Source: an uncultured Chlorobiaceae bacterium (GTDB lineage: Bacteria; Bacteroidota; Chlorobiia; Chlorobiales; Chlorobiaceae). From it: a stretch of DNA of 42,737 nucleotides. Made by a program: the position numbers and the translations under genes. The stretch is from contig CAIQGA010000124.1 of the NCBI GenBank assembly GCA_903871235.1, positions 1 to 42,737 on the forward strand, read 5' to 3'. The notes under the pieces were generated by a model. The model was not told where the DNA came from. It searched no databases and worked only from the letters and a program-made list of their open reading frames with translations. Positions 16,901-24,915 of this stretch are shown one piece after another. Position 1 is the stretch's first letter. Every line of letters begins with the position of its first letter.

Positions 16901-17892
16901 GCATAAATATTGGGATAACATTCAAACGCAACGTTGTACAGCACCTCCCTCAACTCATTGTATGCAACCAAAACATCCTTGTAAAAATCATAAGTGTACT
17001 GGCCGTAGAGGGTATTGGTCGCGGTGGAAAGCAGCGTCGTCAATTGACCGGTCAGGGTATCAATACTGATCACCCCTCCTTTGTCAATAAGAAAGCGGAA
17101 TGCCGTGTAAAGCTTCTTGATGGCCTCCGATAGAGCTGTGCATCCATTCCTGGCAGCAGTAAAGTAGGTACCCGCCAGTGTGGTGCTCGTCAGGGTATTG
17201 GCACTGTTCAGGATGATTCTTCTGGCACGAAGAACCGGAAAGGTAAAATAGCTGTCATAGGCTTCATGGTATTTCAGATAGATGTCATCCCCGATGGTCT
17301 CGTCATTATCCTTGTGAATGACCTTGTCCATATCAGTTTTGGACATGACGAGCACCTTCGGCCTGGAGACCTGACGAATCCCCATATTGTCACAATTGGT
17401 GGGCGTGCATTTCTCCGGGTTTTTCAGGTAATACTCCAGATAGAGGACAGCTACCCAGTCATGGATGATGGTACTGAGATTGTTGACCTCATATACTGTT
17501 CTCCCGCTGTTGAGTGAGTTCCTCTCCTCCTCAGTCAGCAACTGGTAAAGGGTGACCATCTTCTCAACACCGCTCTCTTTGTAATAGAACGGATCATAAT
17601 GGCCGTTATCGGGCGGCACATAGTTGGTGAAATATTTGTGCGAGATGGCTGCCGGGATTGCAAGCAAATCCCCATCTGTGGTCACGGCAACTCCAGGGCT
17701 CAGGGTAACGATATGTCCACTCAGCCTGAGATGCAGGCCACAAACAATCCCGGTACCAATGAGACAAGTACGAGTGAGCCGATGCTGGTCTTCAAAAACA
17801 TCAATAATCTCATTCAACTGTACTTCCGTGAGCACCTGATCCTTGACAAACCGGCTGTATTCCCGGTTTAGTATCTCGAGCTGAAGTTCCAT
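13963..17892 (-). CDS. unrecognised 1309-aa eCIS protein (baseplate periphery or fibre candidate)
   Basis: I do not recognise a named family for this 1309-aa protein. The N-terminus (FVKDQVLTEVQLNEIIDVFE, then GIVCGLHLRLSGHIVTLSPG) resembles large proteins I associate with eCIS loci of Bacteroidetes/Chlorobi. A cysteine cluster CQPYICCSDCPP lies near residue 933, followed by a PKD/Ig-like beta domain (YLWRFNGDIRDVT, about 1095-1110) and a helical C-terminus. It lies between the Afp12-like baseplate gene and the tape measure gene, where Afp/PVC encode the fibre (Afp13). A peripheral baseplate, plate or receptor-binding role is inference. No signal peptide is visible. Confidence 0.6.
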   Translation of the reverse strand: MELQLEILNREYSRFVKDQVLTEVQLNEIIDVFEDQHRLTRTCLIGTGIVCGLHLRLSGHIVTLSPGVAVTTDGDLLAIPAAISHKYFTNYVPPDNGHYDPFYYKESGVEKMVTLYQLLTEEERNSLNSGRTVYEVNNLSTIIHDWVAVLYLEYYLKNPEKCTPTNCDNMGIRQVSRPKVLVMSKTDMDKVIHKDNDETIGDDIYLKYHEAYDSYFTFPVLRARRIILNSANTLTSTTLAGTYFTAARNGCTALSEAIKKLYTAFRFLIDKGGVISIDTLTGQLTTLLSTATNTLYGQYTYDFYKDVLVAYNELREVLYNVAFECYPNIYAFPKHVMLGAPNIAYGPQPSEYRHQFYPSPAVSKNKVQVNVAIGMLNRLKLLIENFSPETVSTIKITPTRDYDQPLAERAIPFYFKNISSLSKEWNYSRTLKAQDKLNLSYNADKYDAPIRDEALNPLDYDIDPYNFFRIEGHIGKDFSSALKNIEELRASKGVPFDVVALRLGDVKLSDINLDDFDCYFEDLNTMLRAFQAEINCLLSDGARFFSGFTSKLEQPHIDIQLYRAEGALKWVIDDNLVKAESATKANVRKVVTSSTEADPVQASAVNANISNQSFNFCDSPTNAVFAVNRIVTTKIDQNPDTFGKKYFTKALENESVSVDEFMEKSRKLASLDTAPDVIALLKDENENFVRFEYPMQIIGHLNYIQRFIPAYIGDINDTLITGYREFSQTFCKRLKVMRTRLEGFFTSEKYPSRGYESNYLNMVARLQGLCCGNEKLEVIMREIEKRKAELLQRISFARYAEQHPGLEHKSGVHRGGTFVLVYAASPTPRTSQQLPGELRPKNITTGAGLFTTGELTAQQYRDTDAFAHYIVSNEKSLDTEVELSNFFSFQKIRSGSPASESLIRELNTKIANIRQVFCRDLNSPVPDIVIADFCQPYICCSDCPPVAFIVPKEKKLLALPASTVCYNQQPIPFSLYSPKGAVIASPEAPDSIIAGDKPSFDPSKVLDDKIGQTVTFTLDGALTDCTIIVKKPVDIRLDSRITDSGDGKFSVEFINKTDETPGKNTYLWRFNGDIRDVTKSDLSSFTLEFSRSELKAQGIKTILATVTIPGDPCGSSESLMVDVPAQVVVDTCKDFVLHFIENKAGELKIDSQTVINLKNRLLSDLYQNAIISLNDAKAAVGNNDQNQKAACIEMIAKLLDKIYQFRLTTDQQEAARVLEKLLRVLMMLMLNLVRCDKEIPGPTFEIIISNLSQFNELWETLMNSYPQLDFGNVLEKDINDYSSSFASQNQDLLRVLGGIIKILSRFPES

Positions 17893-17969
17893 ATTGCGTA
17901 ATATTATATTGACTGGATAATCTGTTTAAGCACTCAGTGCACATTCCCCGAAACATTAGTTGTTCTCTT

Positions 17970-20783
17970 CTAGCTTGGTTGTGAATCGCTTTCGAGTGAC
18001 CCTAATCGCGAACTGCCGAGCACCACGGGGTTCTTTTCCGGGGTGTCATCATCACAGTCGGTGAGGCGCCCCTCCTCATACACGGTAAACATCTCCTCAA
18101 TCACCGTGATAAGTTCCATCAGAACCGAGTCGGTGACCTGCTTGAGCGGATCCGGGGAATTATGCCTTCCATTCAGCCATTTGGTATAGGCATCTTCAAA
18201 TCTTTTCATGTACTCTTCATTGACAAAACAGATGCGTGGCAATACATGCGCAGGGCTCTCCATGCGAATAAGTCGTTCAGCGAACTGCCGGAAATACTTG
18301 TTTCGCAATCGCATGCTGTAACCGGGCAACACCACGGTAACCCGAAAAGAATAAGGGTCAAGAGGAGAACAATAAGAACCATCCTGCTCAATACAAACCG
18401 GAAAAAAGAGTTGACTCTTTGACGGCAGAATAGTGAAATCGGGCCTCAGCAAGAGGTGGTCAACCACGTACATCCCTTCCAGCCTGAACTCTTCGAGCAA
18501 GTAGTGGATGGACGCCTTGATGTTTTTTTCAAGCAGGGAATACGTGCCTGTATCTATTTCTCCGGCCAATACCGAATATTTCTTGTGATTCAACGCAATA
18601 TCCTGCTGTTTTGTATCAAGAAGGCTGAAGGATACTTTCTTGCGATCGGGAGTCAATACCGGTTTATAATAGTCGCGCTCACAGCCCAGCAGACTGGCCA
18701 GCCCCAACTCTTCATAAGCATCGGCTTTTTTCAGAAACGCCTTGTTCACGCTCTCGAAAAGAATGACGCCTCCCATCCTGATTATCCATCCGTAGCGCTG
18801 CACCAGTGTAGAAACACCATTGACGAGCACGGTCACCTTACTGGTTTCAACCACCTGATACGACTGGCCGGAAAGGTGATGGCGATTGTAGTGGTTGAAT
18901 CCCAGCAGGCGGGAGGCCCTCTTTTCCATGCCCGGCACATTGGCGAGCATCGCCGTTGCAGAGCGGGGATTATAATAGTCGAAGCCGCTGCCCCTGGAGG
19001 TACTCATGTTGTCATAATCTTTCAGAAAATCAACCTTGTGGCGAATGATGGTTCGGTCGGCATCCTCCGCATACAACCTGTGCATCAGAAAGACGTAGTC
19101 GCTGAAATGCTCGGAAAACCTGGCCAGCAGATGGTCCAGGAACATGTTCTTCCGGGTGATATAGGGATCCAGTCCTTTGCTCAGGAGCAGTGTTTCCACA
19201 TCCTGCTGCCAGTGATCAAAATCATGGAAAATTTTTTCCTCACGGGCAATTCCCTGGACTACATTGGCAAAATAGGTTCTGGCTATGGTTTTATCGGCTG
19301 AAAAGAGCACACTGACGTTGGCAAGTTGGGCAAAGTAGTTGGCAAGCACCTGCTCAAAGAAAAGGAGGTAGGCTTTCAACTGCTTTGCCTGCGACTTTCT
19401 TTGTGTCGAGGCGCTTTCTGACAGCCCCACCCGGCCAATTCCGTAGGTTTCCGGAAAATGGTTCTGGAAGGTCTGGTAATCGCTGATGTCTCGAAAAACA
19501 CCTTCCGGCATCGGGATGTCTTCCGTCAGTTTTGACTGCATCACCTTTTTCCGATCCTTACGCAAAGCATCAAGCTTCTCCATTGCCTGCACCTTCTTCA
19601 GCTCGATGGGCATCACCTCTTTCCAGAGGTTCAGAACAGAATTATCAGTGCAAAATACCGGTTTATGACCTGACGGAATACACAGGTTCCATTTATCACC
19701 GGCTACGGCCTTGCGTACCTTGTCCATCTCTTTTTCATCGCACCCGCACAGACCAAAGGTGATTTCTTTCACCAATTTCACTCCATTGATCTCCATGATG
19801 ATGCGAATAATGTCGCTTAATCGGACTTCCGTGCGAAGCTCACTTTTAACAAGATCTTCATGACAGATAAATCCCTTCTTCAAGAACGGGTTCCCATGCG
19901 TTTTATACGTATAGGTATCATCAAAACTGAAAACGGGACCTTCAAAAATCTCGTCGGTGCTCTTGCCCATCTCCTGCATTTCCTGAAGCGTGTAAAACGG
20001 AACATCCGGAGCCAGATACTGGTTGATGTTGAAAACAATCTGTGCCCAGACCTGCTCCGGATCGGCTGTTGGTTCAATATCGATATCGCCGCAAACGACA
20101 ACTCCTTCCAACGGCACCTCCTGCAGGGTATCGATATCTTCGCAAAGGTTCCTGTAACGTTGATAAATCTCGAGTACCCTGTGGGCTATCTTTTTCTTTT
20201 TCTTTACAATGAGCTGTTTCTGTGTTGACTCATCCTGCTTTTTGTCTTCATCCGTCAAAAGTGATGATTCATCATAATCCAACAGTATCTTATTCAGCCC
20301 CTGGAGTTTAAACTCTTTGGAATTTTGGGGCGCGACGATTTCGCCGGAAGCTTTGTAGTGCAACTCTGCTCTGCCCGGTTGAGCAAGGTTCCTGAATTGG
20401 GCGACAATCCGGCGATCAGATGCCCTGATCCATGCATTGCGCACCCCGCCAACCCTGACAAATAGCTGTCGGTAATCGTCAGCGCTCACGGGACTGGATG
20501 GGAGAGCATGGATGGCCGAAAGAAAATGGCTGTGCATCTCCTTCAGGTTCTCCTTTGGTTTGGCCAGAATCTCCTCAACCGGCATGGCAATCCGGTAACC
20601 AAGGTCGGTAATGGCGTAGCAGAGCACCTCAAGCATGGTCACACCCGGATCATGGGTATTATAATCCGTCCACAGCGTATGGGCAAGTTCTTCAATATAT
20701 CTCATCCCTTCCCCGCGCAGAAATGCGAAGTCCTTGCCATATTCGCCACTGATCTCCTTCGGTATGGTCTGGCTCTCATTCAT
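17970..20783 (-). CDS. large baseplate wedge protein (Afp12/Pvc12-like)
   Basis: The 937-aa protein begins with the typical Afp12-like block YNTHDPGVTMLEVLCYAITD (about residues 45-64), followed by LGYRIAMPVEEIL. Proteins of this type form the outer wedge of the phage-tail-like baseplate. The frame opens at a TTG at 20804, but ATG 20783 (MNESQTIPKE) overlaps the upstream baseplate gene stop by 8 bp and is the better start. The C-terminal region PAHVLPRICFVNEEYMKRFE is also typical. A 77-bp gap separates it from the 1309-aa gene. Confidence 0.85.
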   Translation of the reverse strand: MNESQTIPKEISGEYGKDFAFLRGEGMRYIEELAHTLWTDYNTHDPGVTMLEVLCYAITDLGYRIAMPVEEILAKPKENLKEMHSHFLSAIHALPSSPVSADDYRQLFVRVGGVRNAWIRASDRRIVAQFRNLAQPGRAELHYKASGEIVAPQNSKEFKLQGLNKILLDYDESSLLTDEDKKQDESTQKQLIVKKKKKIAHRVLEIYQRYRNLCEDIDTLQEVPLEGVVVCGDIDIEPTADPEQVWAQIVFNINQYLAPDVPFYTLQEMQEMGKSTDEIFEGPVFSFDDTYTYKTHGNPFLKKGFICHEDLVKSELRTEVRLSDIIRIIMEINGVKLVKEITFGLCGCDEKEMDKVRKAVAGDKWNLCIPSGHKPVFCTDNSVLNLWKEVMPIELKKVQAMEKLDALRKDRKKVMQSKLTEDIPMPEGVFRDISDYQTFQNHFPETYGIGRVGLSESASTQRKSQAKQLKAYLLFFEQVLANYFAQLANVSVLFSADKTIARTYFANVVQGIAREEKIFHDFDHWQQDVETLLLSKGLDPYITRKNMFLDHLLARFSEHFSDYVFLMHRLYAEDADRTIIRHKVDFLKDYDNMSTSRGSGFDYYNPRSATAMLANVPGMEKRASRLLGFNHYNRHHLSGQSYQVVETSKVTVLVNGVSTLVQRYGWIIRMGGVILFESVNKAFLKKADAYEELGLASLLGCERDYYKPVLTPDRKKVSFSLLDTKQQDIALNHKKYSVLAGEIDTGTYSLLEKNIKASIHYLLEEFRLEGMYVVDHLLLRPDFTILPSKSQLFFPVCIEQDGSYCSPLDPYSFRVTVVLPGYSMRLRNKYFRQFAERLIRMESPAHVLPRICFVNEEYMKRFEDAYTKWLNGRHNSPDPLKQVTDSVLMELITVIEEMFTVYEEGRLTDCDDDTPEKNPVVLGSSRLGSLESDSQPS

Positions 20784-23700
20784 AGCACACCGTCCCTTTT
20801 TCAATTAATACAATGGTGTGTTCAGGGGCAGAGACCAGAATAGCTCTGGCGCTGCGAGCCGTGATCTCATTGCAGTCTGTCATATTGTTATCTCTCCCTT
20901 CAACCCGGTGGTACATCTTGAAATGGGATACGAAATCAACGTATTTGCGTTCCTCAAGGAACCGGATGATGACGCTTTTGAACAGCTTCCCCCCAAAATG
21001 GATATCTGAAAAATCGCCGAAAGCCCAAGGTGAAAGGTATCGGACGATATCATCATTGAGCACCTTCCGATATGCATTCGCGTCATATCTGTCATAAAAT
21101 TTAACCCTGAAATCAAGAAGAACGGTTTCATAATCGGGGTTGATCGCATCAAATTTGATATGCAACGAGTTCAGGTTATTAATGAAATTCTCGATCTCGC
21201 GGAGAAGGTTCTGGCTTGCCCGGGGCTGCAGGGGATCAAAAATGTTCTTGTTCCGGATATCGGGAATGACCACCAGTGAAACTGAGCCCGGAGCCTGTTC
21301 GCAATACTTTGCTGTGCCATCCTCTTTCAGGGCAGAGGTATGGCTGAGGCATTTCACTTTGTAGACGGATGGGTACTGTTGCAACACAAGCCGTTCATAA
21401 TCCCAGAGAGTTACCGCCCTTTGCTTGTGGCGCAGCCGTTCACTGACACGAAGATAAAAGGCGTTATCATTTTCTGCTGTAACACCACCAAAGGATGCGA
21501 ATGGCTGGCTGATTCCTTTGATAAGCGCTGGCTTGTCGATGATCTTGACAATGGTACTGGCGGGCAACGCTGAAGACAAATGCGAAAGCTCATTACCATT
21601 GTCGGCAAAGAGTGCCGCAGCAGCCTGCGCAAAAACCCCTGCAAGCTGACACACCGAGGTATGAATAAGCCCGACCGGCAAGGAGGCCTTCAGCCAAAGG
21701 TATCCTGAATCGAGCAGGGTATTGCTCTCATTGATCGACGCCGGTAACAGGAATGTTACAATTCCCGAACGGAGCAGGTTGTTGGTGCTGTCGGCAATGA
21801 GAAAATCCCTGTTCAGCGCTTTCCATTCGTTATTTGAAAGGGCGTACCATGCGATTTTCTGCTCTTTGCCGAAGGTCGGCGCAAGAGGATCCTCGCTCCC
21901 CTCCTCCGCTTCCAGCAACAGGCTCAGAAGCCCGGATGGCTGGGCACTCTTCAGCCCTATGTAAAATTCACCTTCCGGAGAATAAGAGGGCACCAGAGCA
22001 ATGTTGCGTTGAGAGGTGGGGTCGATAAAATCACATTGCTCCTTCAGAAATAGATGCTGCTCGGCCTGGCCGAAGGGATGCTCATGGAAAAGCTGGATGG
22101 CACGAGCAGTGAAGTCATCGTATTTGTCTTTCGGTTGAGCTGATTCATAGAAAACGAATGAGTTTTGAGCCGTAGCCTGGTACTCCACGGTCATGGAAGC
22201 AATAACCGGAGTATAGGGCTCTCTGGCCAGCTTTGCATCAGAAGACTGCGACTTGGTATCAGAAGCCTGCGGCTTGGCATCAGAAGCCTGCAGATCTATT
22301 TTGGACTTGTCGATCATGAACAGCATCATCAGCGGAACATAAAGGTCATGCAGAAAACCCTGCTGCAACATCAGCCGGATATAGCCTGACTTGGTTGCTG
22401 GACTGAACTGATCAAGAGTCGTGGCCAGAGTGGGAAATCCAGGATTGAACCGGGCTGACTCAAACTTGGCCGAGATAGCAAGCGGCTTTTTTGCAACCGT
22501 ATTGCCCGCCATCTGTACCGGTGGATTCAGATAACTCTGAAGAACGGCCTTGTTGATGTCGATCCCCTTTTTCATGAGCAACGGTGGAACAGTCGGCAGG
22601 ATGAAGGCTGTCGTCTCAGAGACAGGTTTGATCTCCATCAGCGAAGTGAACAGCGATAAAGGCCCCCCCCCCTGAGACCATTTATTGTCCTTGATATACT
22701 GAGGGATGACCGTAAAATACTCTTCACCTGTTACGACCGCCGTTCCGCTGAGGCTCGGTGCTCCATTTGTGGTTCCATCTGTGGTTTTATATGCCGAATA
22801 ATGCGTCGACAGTTTGCCTGGCTTGTCTTTCCAGTTGATGTCCAGCTTGACATAGTTCCACTTTTTCTGGAAAATTTCCGGGCTGCCGATATAAAAACAG
22901 GAATCTTTTTTGGGTATAGAACCAAAGGGATAAAATGGTTTGGATGGATCGAGCTTGCCCTGATCGTTTTCAACGGCGATATCCCTGGCCTCCTTTACCA
23001 AAACAGTAATCGTTGCCTCCTTGATGACCGCCCGGCTCAATGCAGCATAGACCAGGTATCCATCCTTGTTGGAGGTATTTACCAGCACCCTCATGATGGG
23101 CAGATTGGTGCTGAAACGCTCACCGTGAATCTTCGAATCGTAAGGGACAACCGCTTTCTCTGAAGTATCGACTTTCAGCTTGAATTCAAGCTTCTCTTTG
23201 TTGACTGTTGTAACTTCCGTTACCGTTACCGCCATCCACTCCTTTTCCCCACTCAGGAACACATTGAGCTGCTGCATGTACTGCTCTGTAGTGGGTAACC
23301 CGGCGTCACCGGATGTCTTGAGCGTGAGTGATACCGTGATCTCCCGATTACCCTCTTTCATAAGCAATACGGCGGAAGCCAGAGCAAAGCCAAGTGTTGC
23401 AACTGGCCACTCTTTGTTCCCGAATGCGTTCCAGCAGGGATTATCTCCCTTGAATTCACTACCCAGACCGTCAACTGAATTGGTCATTTCGGCGTACCTG
23501 ACCGTAGCGCCATCCTGATGAAAGATGCTTTTCATCAGGGCAACCGTGGCGGTGTTCACCGTGATCTCTTCCTCGGTGACATAGCAAAGCTGCTTTCCGT
23601 TACCATCCTTTCCCGCATCCAGCCTGCTTCCTGACGGCACAGTCTCCCTGACCGCATTTTTGGCCAGCTCGAAGAGGATATATACCCTGTCGGGCACAGC

Positions 23701-24159
23701 GGGCTGCCTGCCCAGTTGCAGCACCCGCGTATAATAAAAATCAAGGTGCCTTTTGGTCACACCGTTCAGATGCTCCTTCGGAAATTTCATCAACTTCAGA
23801 AAGCTCAGAAAAAGTGCGAGATGAGGTTCATAATCTCCCTTTGGTTCCCGCTTCATGATGCGGTCACGCTCCTCCTGCGAAATCCACTTTTCATCTTGAA
23901 CAAGAACCGCATCCCTGAGCCACTCCTTAATCTCATCCGTAGATTTCATGAAATCCTGCCAGTTACCCTGAGGAAGCTGATTGTCCGTATTGCTGAAATA
24001 GTTGAGATGCTCTGCAAAGTACCATGCAAACCGCATCCAGTCGCGCAGGTCAAACTCATGGATGGGAACATTCCCCGGCTCAAGCGCCTTGAGGAACCGC
24101 TGAAACTGGCTGGTTCCGTCATGCTGCAAAGGATTATTATGTTTGCAATTGAGTGCCAT
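20776..24159 (-). CDS. baseplate J-like wedge protein (Afp11/Pvc11-like)
   Basis: The 1127-aa protein is the J-like inner baseplate wedge. The C-terminal third has the typical ENDNAFYLRVSERLRHKQRA, then LWDYERLVLQQYPSVYKVKC and the FGDFSDIHFGGKLFKS end block. The N-terminus (LRDWMRFAWYFAEHLNYF) also fits Afp11-like proteins. A 10-base G run on the coding strand (22663-22672) and a 21-bp triplicated repeat (22231-22293) occur in the middle of the gene. It lies 12 bp downstream of the gp25-like gene. Confidence 0.85.
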   Translation of the reverse strand: MALNCKHNNPLQHDGTSQFQRFLKALEPGNVPIHEFDLRDWMRFAWYFAEHLNYFSNTDNQLPQGNWQDFMKSTDEIKEWLRDAVLVQDEKWISQEERDRIMKREPKGDYEPHLALFLSFLKLMKFPKEHLNGVTKRHLDFYYTRVLQLGRQPAVPDRVYILFELAKNAVRETVPSGSRLDAGKDGNGKQLCYVTEEEITVNTATVALMKSIFHQDGATVRYAEMTNSVDGLGSEFKGDNPCWNAFGNKEWPVATLGFALASAVLLMKEGNREITVSLTLKTSGDAGLPTTEQYMQQLNVFLSGEKEWMAVTVTEVTTVNKEKLEFKLKVDTSEKAVVPYDSKIHGERFSTNLPIMRVLVNTSNKDGYLVYAALSRAVIKEATITVLVKEARDIAVENDQGKLDPSKPFYPFGSIPKKDSCFYIGSPEIFQKKWNYVKLDINWKDKPGKLSTHYSAYKTTDGTTNGAPSLSGTAVVTGEEYFTVIPQYIKDNKWSQGGGPLSLFTSLMEIKPVSETTAFILPTVPPLLMKKGIDINKAVLQSYLNPPVQMAGNTVAKKPLAISAKFESARFNPGFPTLATTLDQFSPATKSGYIRLMLQQGFLHDLYVPLMMLFMIDKSKIDLQASDAKPQASDTKSQSSDAKLAREPYTPVIASMTVEYQATAQNSFVFYESAQPKDKYDDFTARAIQLFHEHPFGQAEQHLFLKEQCDFIDPTSQRNIALVPSYSPEGEFYIGLKSAQPSGLLSLLLEAEEGSEDPLAPTFGKEQKIAWYALSNNEWKALNRDFLIADSTNNLLRSGIVTFLLPASINESNTLLDSGYLWLKASLPVGLIHTSVCQLAGVFAQAAAALFADNGNELSHLSSALPASTIVKIIDKPALIKGISQPFASFGGVTAENDNAFYLRVSERLRHKQRAVTLWDYERLVLQQYPSVYKVKCLSHTSALKEDGTAKYCEQAPGSVSLVVIPDIRNKNIFDPLQPRASQNLLREIENFINNLNSLHIKFDAINPDYETVLLDFRVKFYDRYDANAYRKVLNDDIVRYLSPWAFGDFSDIHFGGKLFKSVIIRFLEERKYVDFVSHFKMYHRVEGRDNNMTDCNEITARSARAILVSAPEHTIVLIEKGTVCYE
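22231..22293 (-). repeat. 21-bp x 3 in-frame tandem repeat in the baseplate gene
   Basis: Three consecutive 21-bp units encode LQASDAKP-like heptads (QASDAKP, QASDTKS, QSSDAKL). They form a polar, probably surface-exposed linker between structured segments. The plus-strand units begin at 22231, 22252 and 22273 and differ at a few positions each. Confidence 0.85.
22663..22672 (-). repeat. 10-base homopolymer (G on coding strand) inside the baseplate gene
   Basis: Ten consecutive C on the plus strand correspond to G10 in the coding strand, encoding three glycines in SQGGGPLSLF. Runs of this length are prone to slipped-strand change, and one base gained or lost would truncate the 1127-aa protein at about residue 500. 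Confidence 0.9.
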
Positions 24160-24171
24160 CGTTATGTGCTG

Positions 24172-24603
24172 CTAAGCCAGATTTGTACCTTCATTTTTGT
24201 AAAACGGATAAACATAATTGAACCGGGAGTTGGTCGCCCGTACCCGGTAATCAATCCTGATAAGCAAAACGCCTTCATTTTCCTGTGATGTATCAATTTC
24301 AAGCCCGTCAAGGTCTATTCGTGCCTCATAATAGAGGATAGCACTCTCCACCAGATCTTTGAGATAGGTGAGCATTGTCAGGTTCATGGCCTCAAAGAGC
24401 ATTTCATCCAGATTACAGCCATAATTTGGCTGCATGACCCTTTCCCCAAGCCGAGTGGAGAGCAAGATGTCGAGGCTGCTTTCAATGTCTTTTTCATCTT
24501 CCAGCATACCGACACTTTTGGATAGCCTGCTGAATTCCGGCGGGAAACCCCACCCCCTTCCCAGAAATGGCTGATCTGAACTCATTTGCTGTACTATTAT
24601 CAT
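24172..24603 (-). CDS. gp25-like baseplate protein (Afp9/Pvc9-like)
   Basis: The 143-aa protein has the T4 gp25/GpW pattern: FLGRGWGFPPEF near the N-terminus, then DIESSLDILLSTRLGERVMQ with the conserved glutamate-arginine, and PNYGCNLDEMLFE. It joins sheath to baseplate and starts sheath polymerisation in this class of machine. A start at the seventh codon (MSSDQPFLG, 24585) is equally possible because neither ATG has a clear Shine-Dalgarno. It begins 11 bp after the PAAR gene. Confidence 0.92.
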   Translation of the reverse strand: MIIVQQMSSDQPFLGRGWGFPPEFSRLSKSVGMLEDEKDIESSLDILLSTRLGERVMQPNYGCNLDEMLFEAMNLTMLTYLKDLVESAILYYEARIDLDGLEIDTSQENEGVLLIRIDYRVRATNSRFNYVYPFYKNEGTNLA

Positions 24604-24614
24604 TGCTTATTTTT

Positions 24615-24905
24615 TCAACCAATAATCACTGTCGGACACCCCGCCACTATGGTACCGCCATGTGCGGTGGAGTCGCCCATACGTGCTACCGGTTTACCAC
24701 CAATAAACACTGTGGAGGAACCCATAACAATCGAATCAGGCGGCCCGGTACAAACACACTGATCACCCACTGTCGCCGCTGGCAGTCCTCCTATCATCAC
24801 CGTCACAGCCCCCGGCGGCATAACCGGCCCTCCTACATGAGGCACAGGCCCGGGGTTAACCATTGGACAAACATGCATATCCGAGACTCTTGCTGCTGCC
24901 GGCAT
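24615..24905 (-). CDS. PAAR-domain spike tip protein
   Basis: The 96-aa protein is a PAAR-type spike tip with the family pattern AARVSDMHVCPMVNPGPVPH, then GGPVMPPGAVTVMIGGLPAA, VGDQCVC and ARMGDSTAHGGTI. The Cys and His residues are expected to bind a metal and cap the VgrG-like spike. It lies between the spike gene (10 bp gap) and the gp25-like gene, as in other eCIS operons (Afp10 position). Confidence 0.95.
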   Translation of the reverse strand: MPAAARVSDMHVCPMVNPGPVPHVGGPVMPPGAVTVMIGGLPAATVGDQCVCTGPPDSIVMGSSTVFIGGKPVARMGDSTAHGGTIVAGCPTVIIG

Positions 24906-24915
24906 AAACTCCTCT

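Noticed and set aside
18456-19301. 281-aa plus-strand frame opposite the Afp12-like gene
   Set aside because: Shadow frame; composition is unlike neighbouring proteins and the opposite strand is clearly coding.
20784-20804. Upstream TTG start of the Afp12-like gene
   Set aside because: ATG 20783 follows the upstream stop overlap and matches the family N-terminus better.
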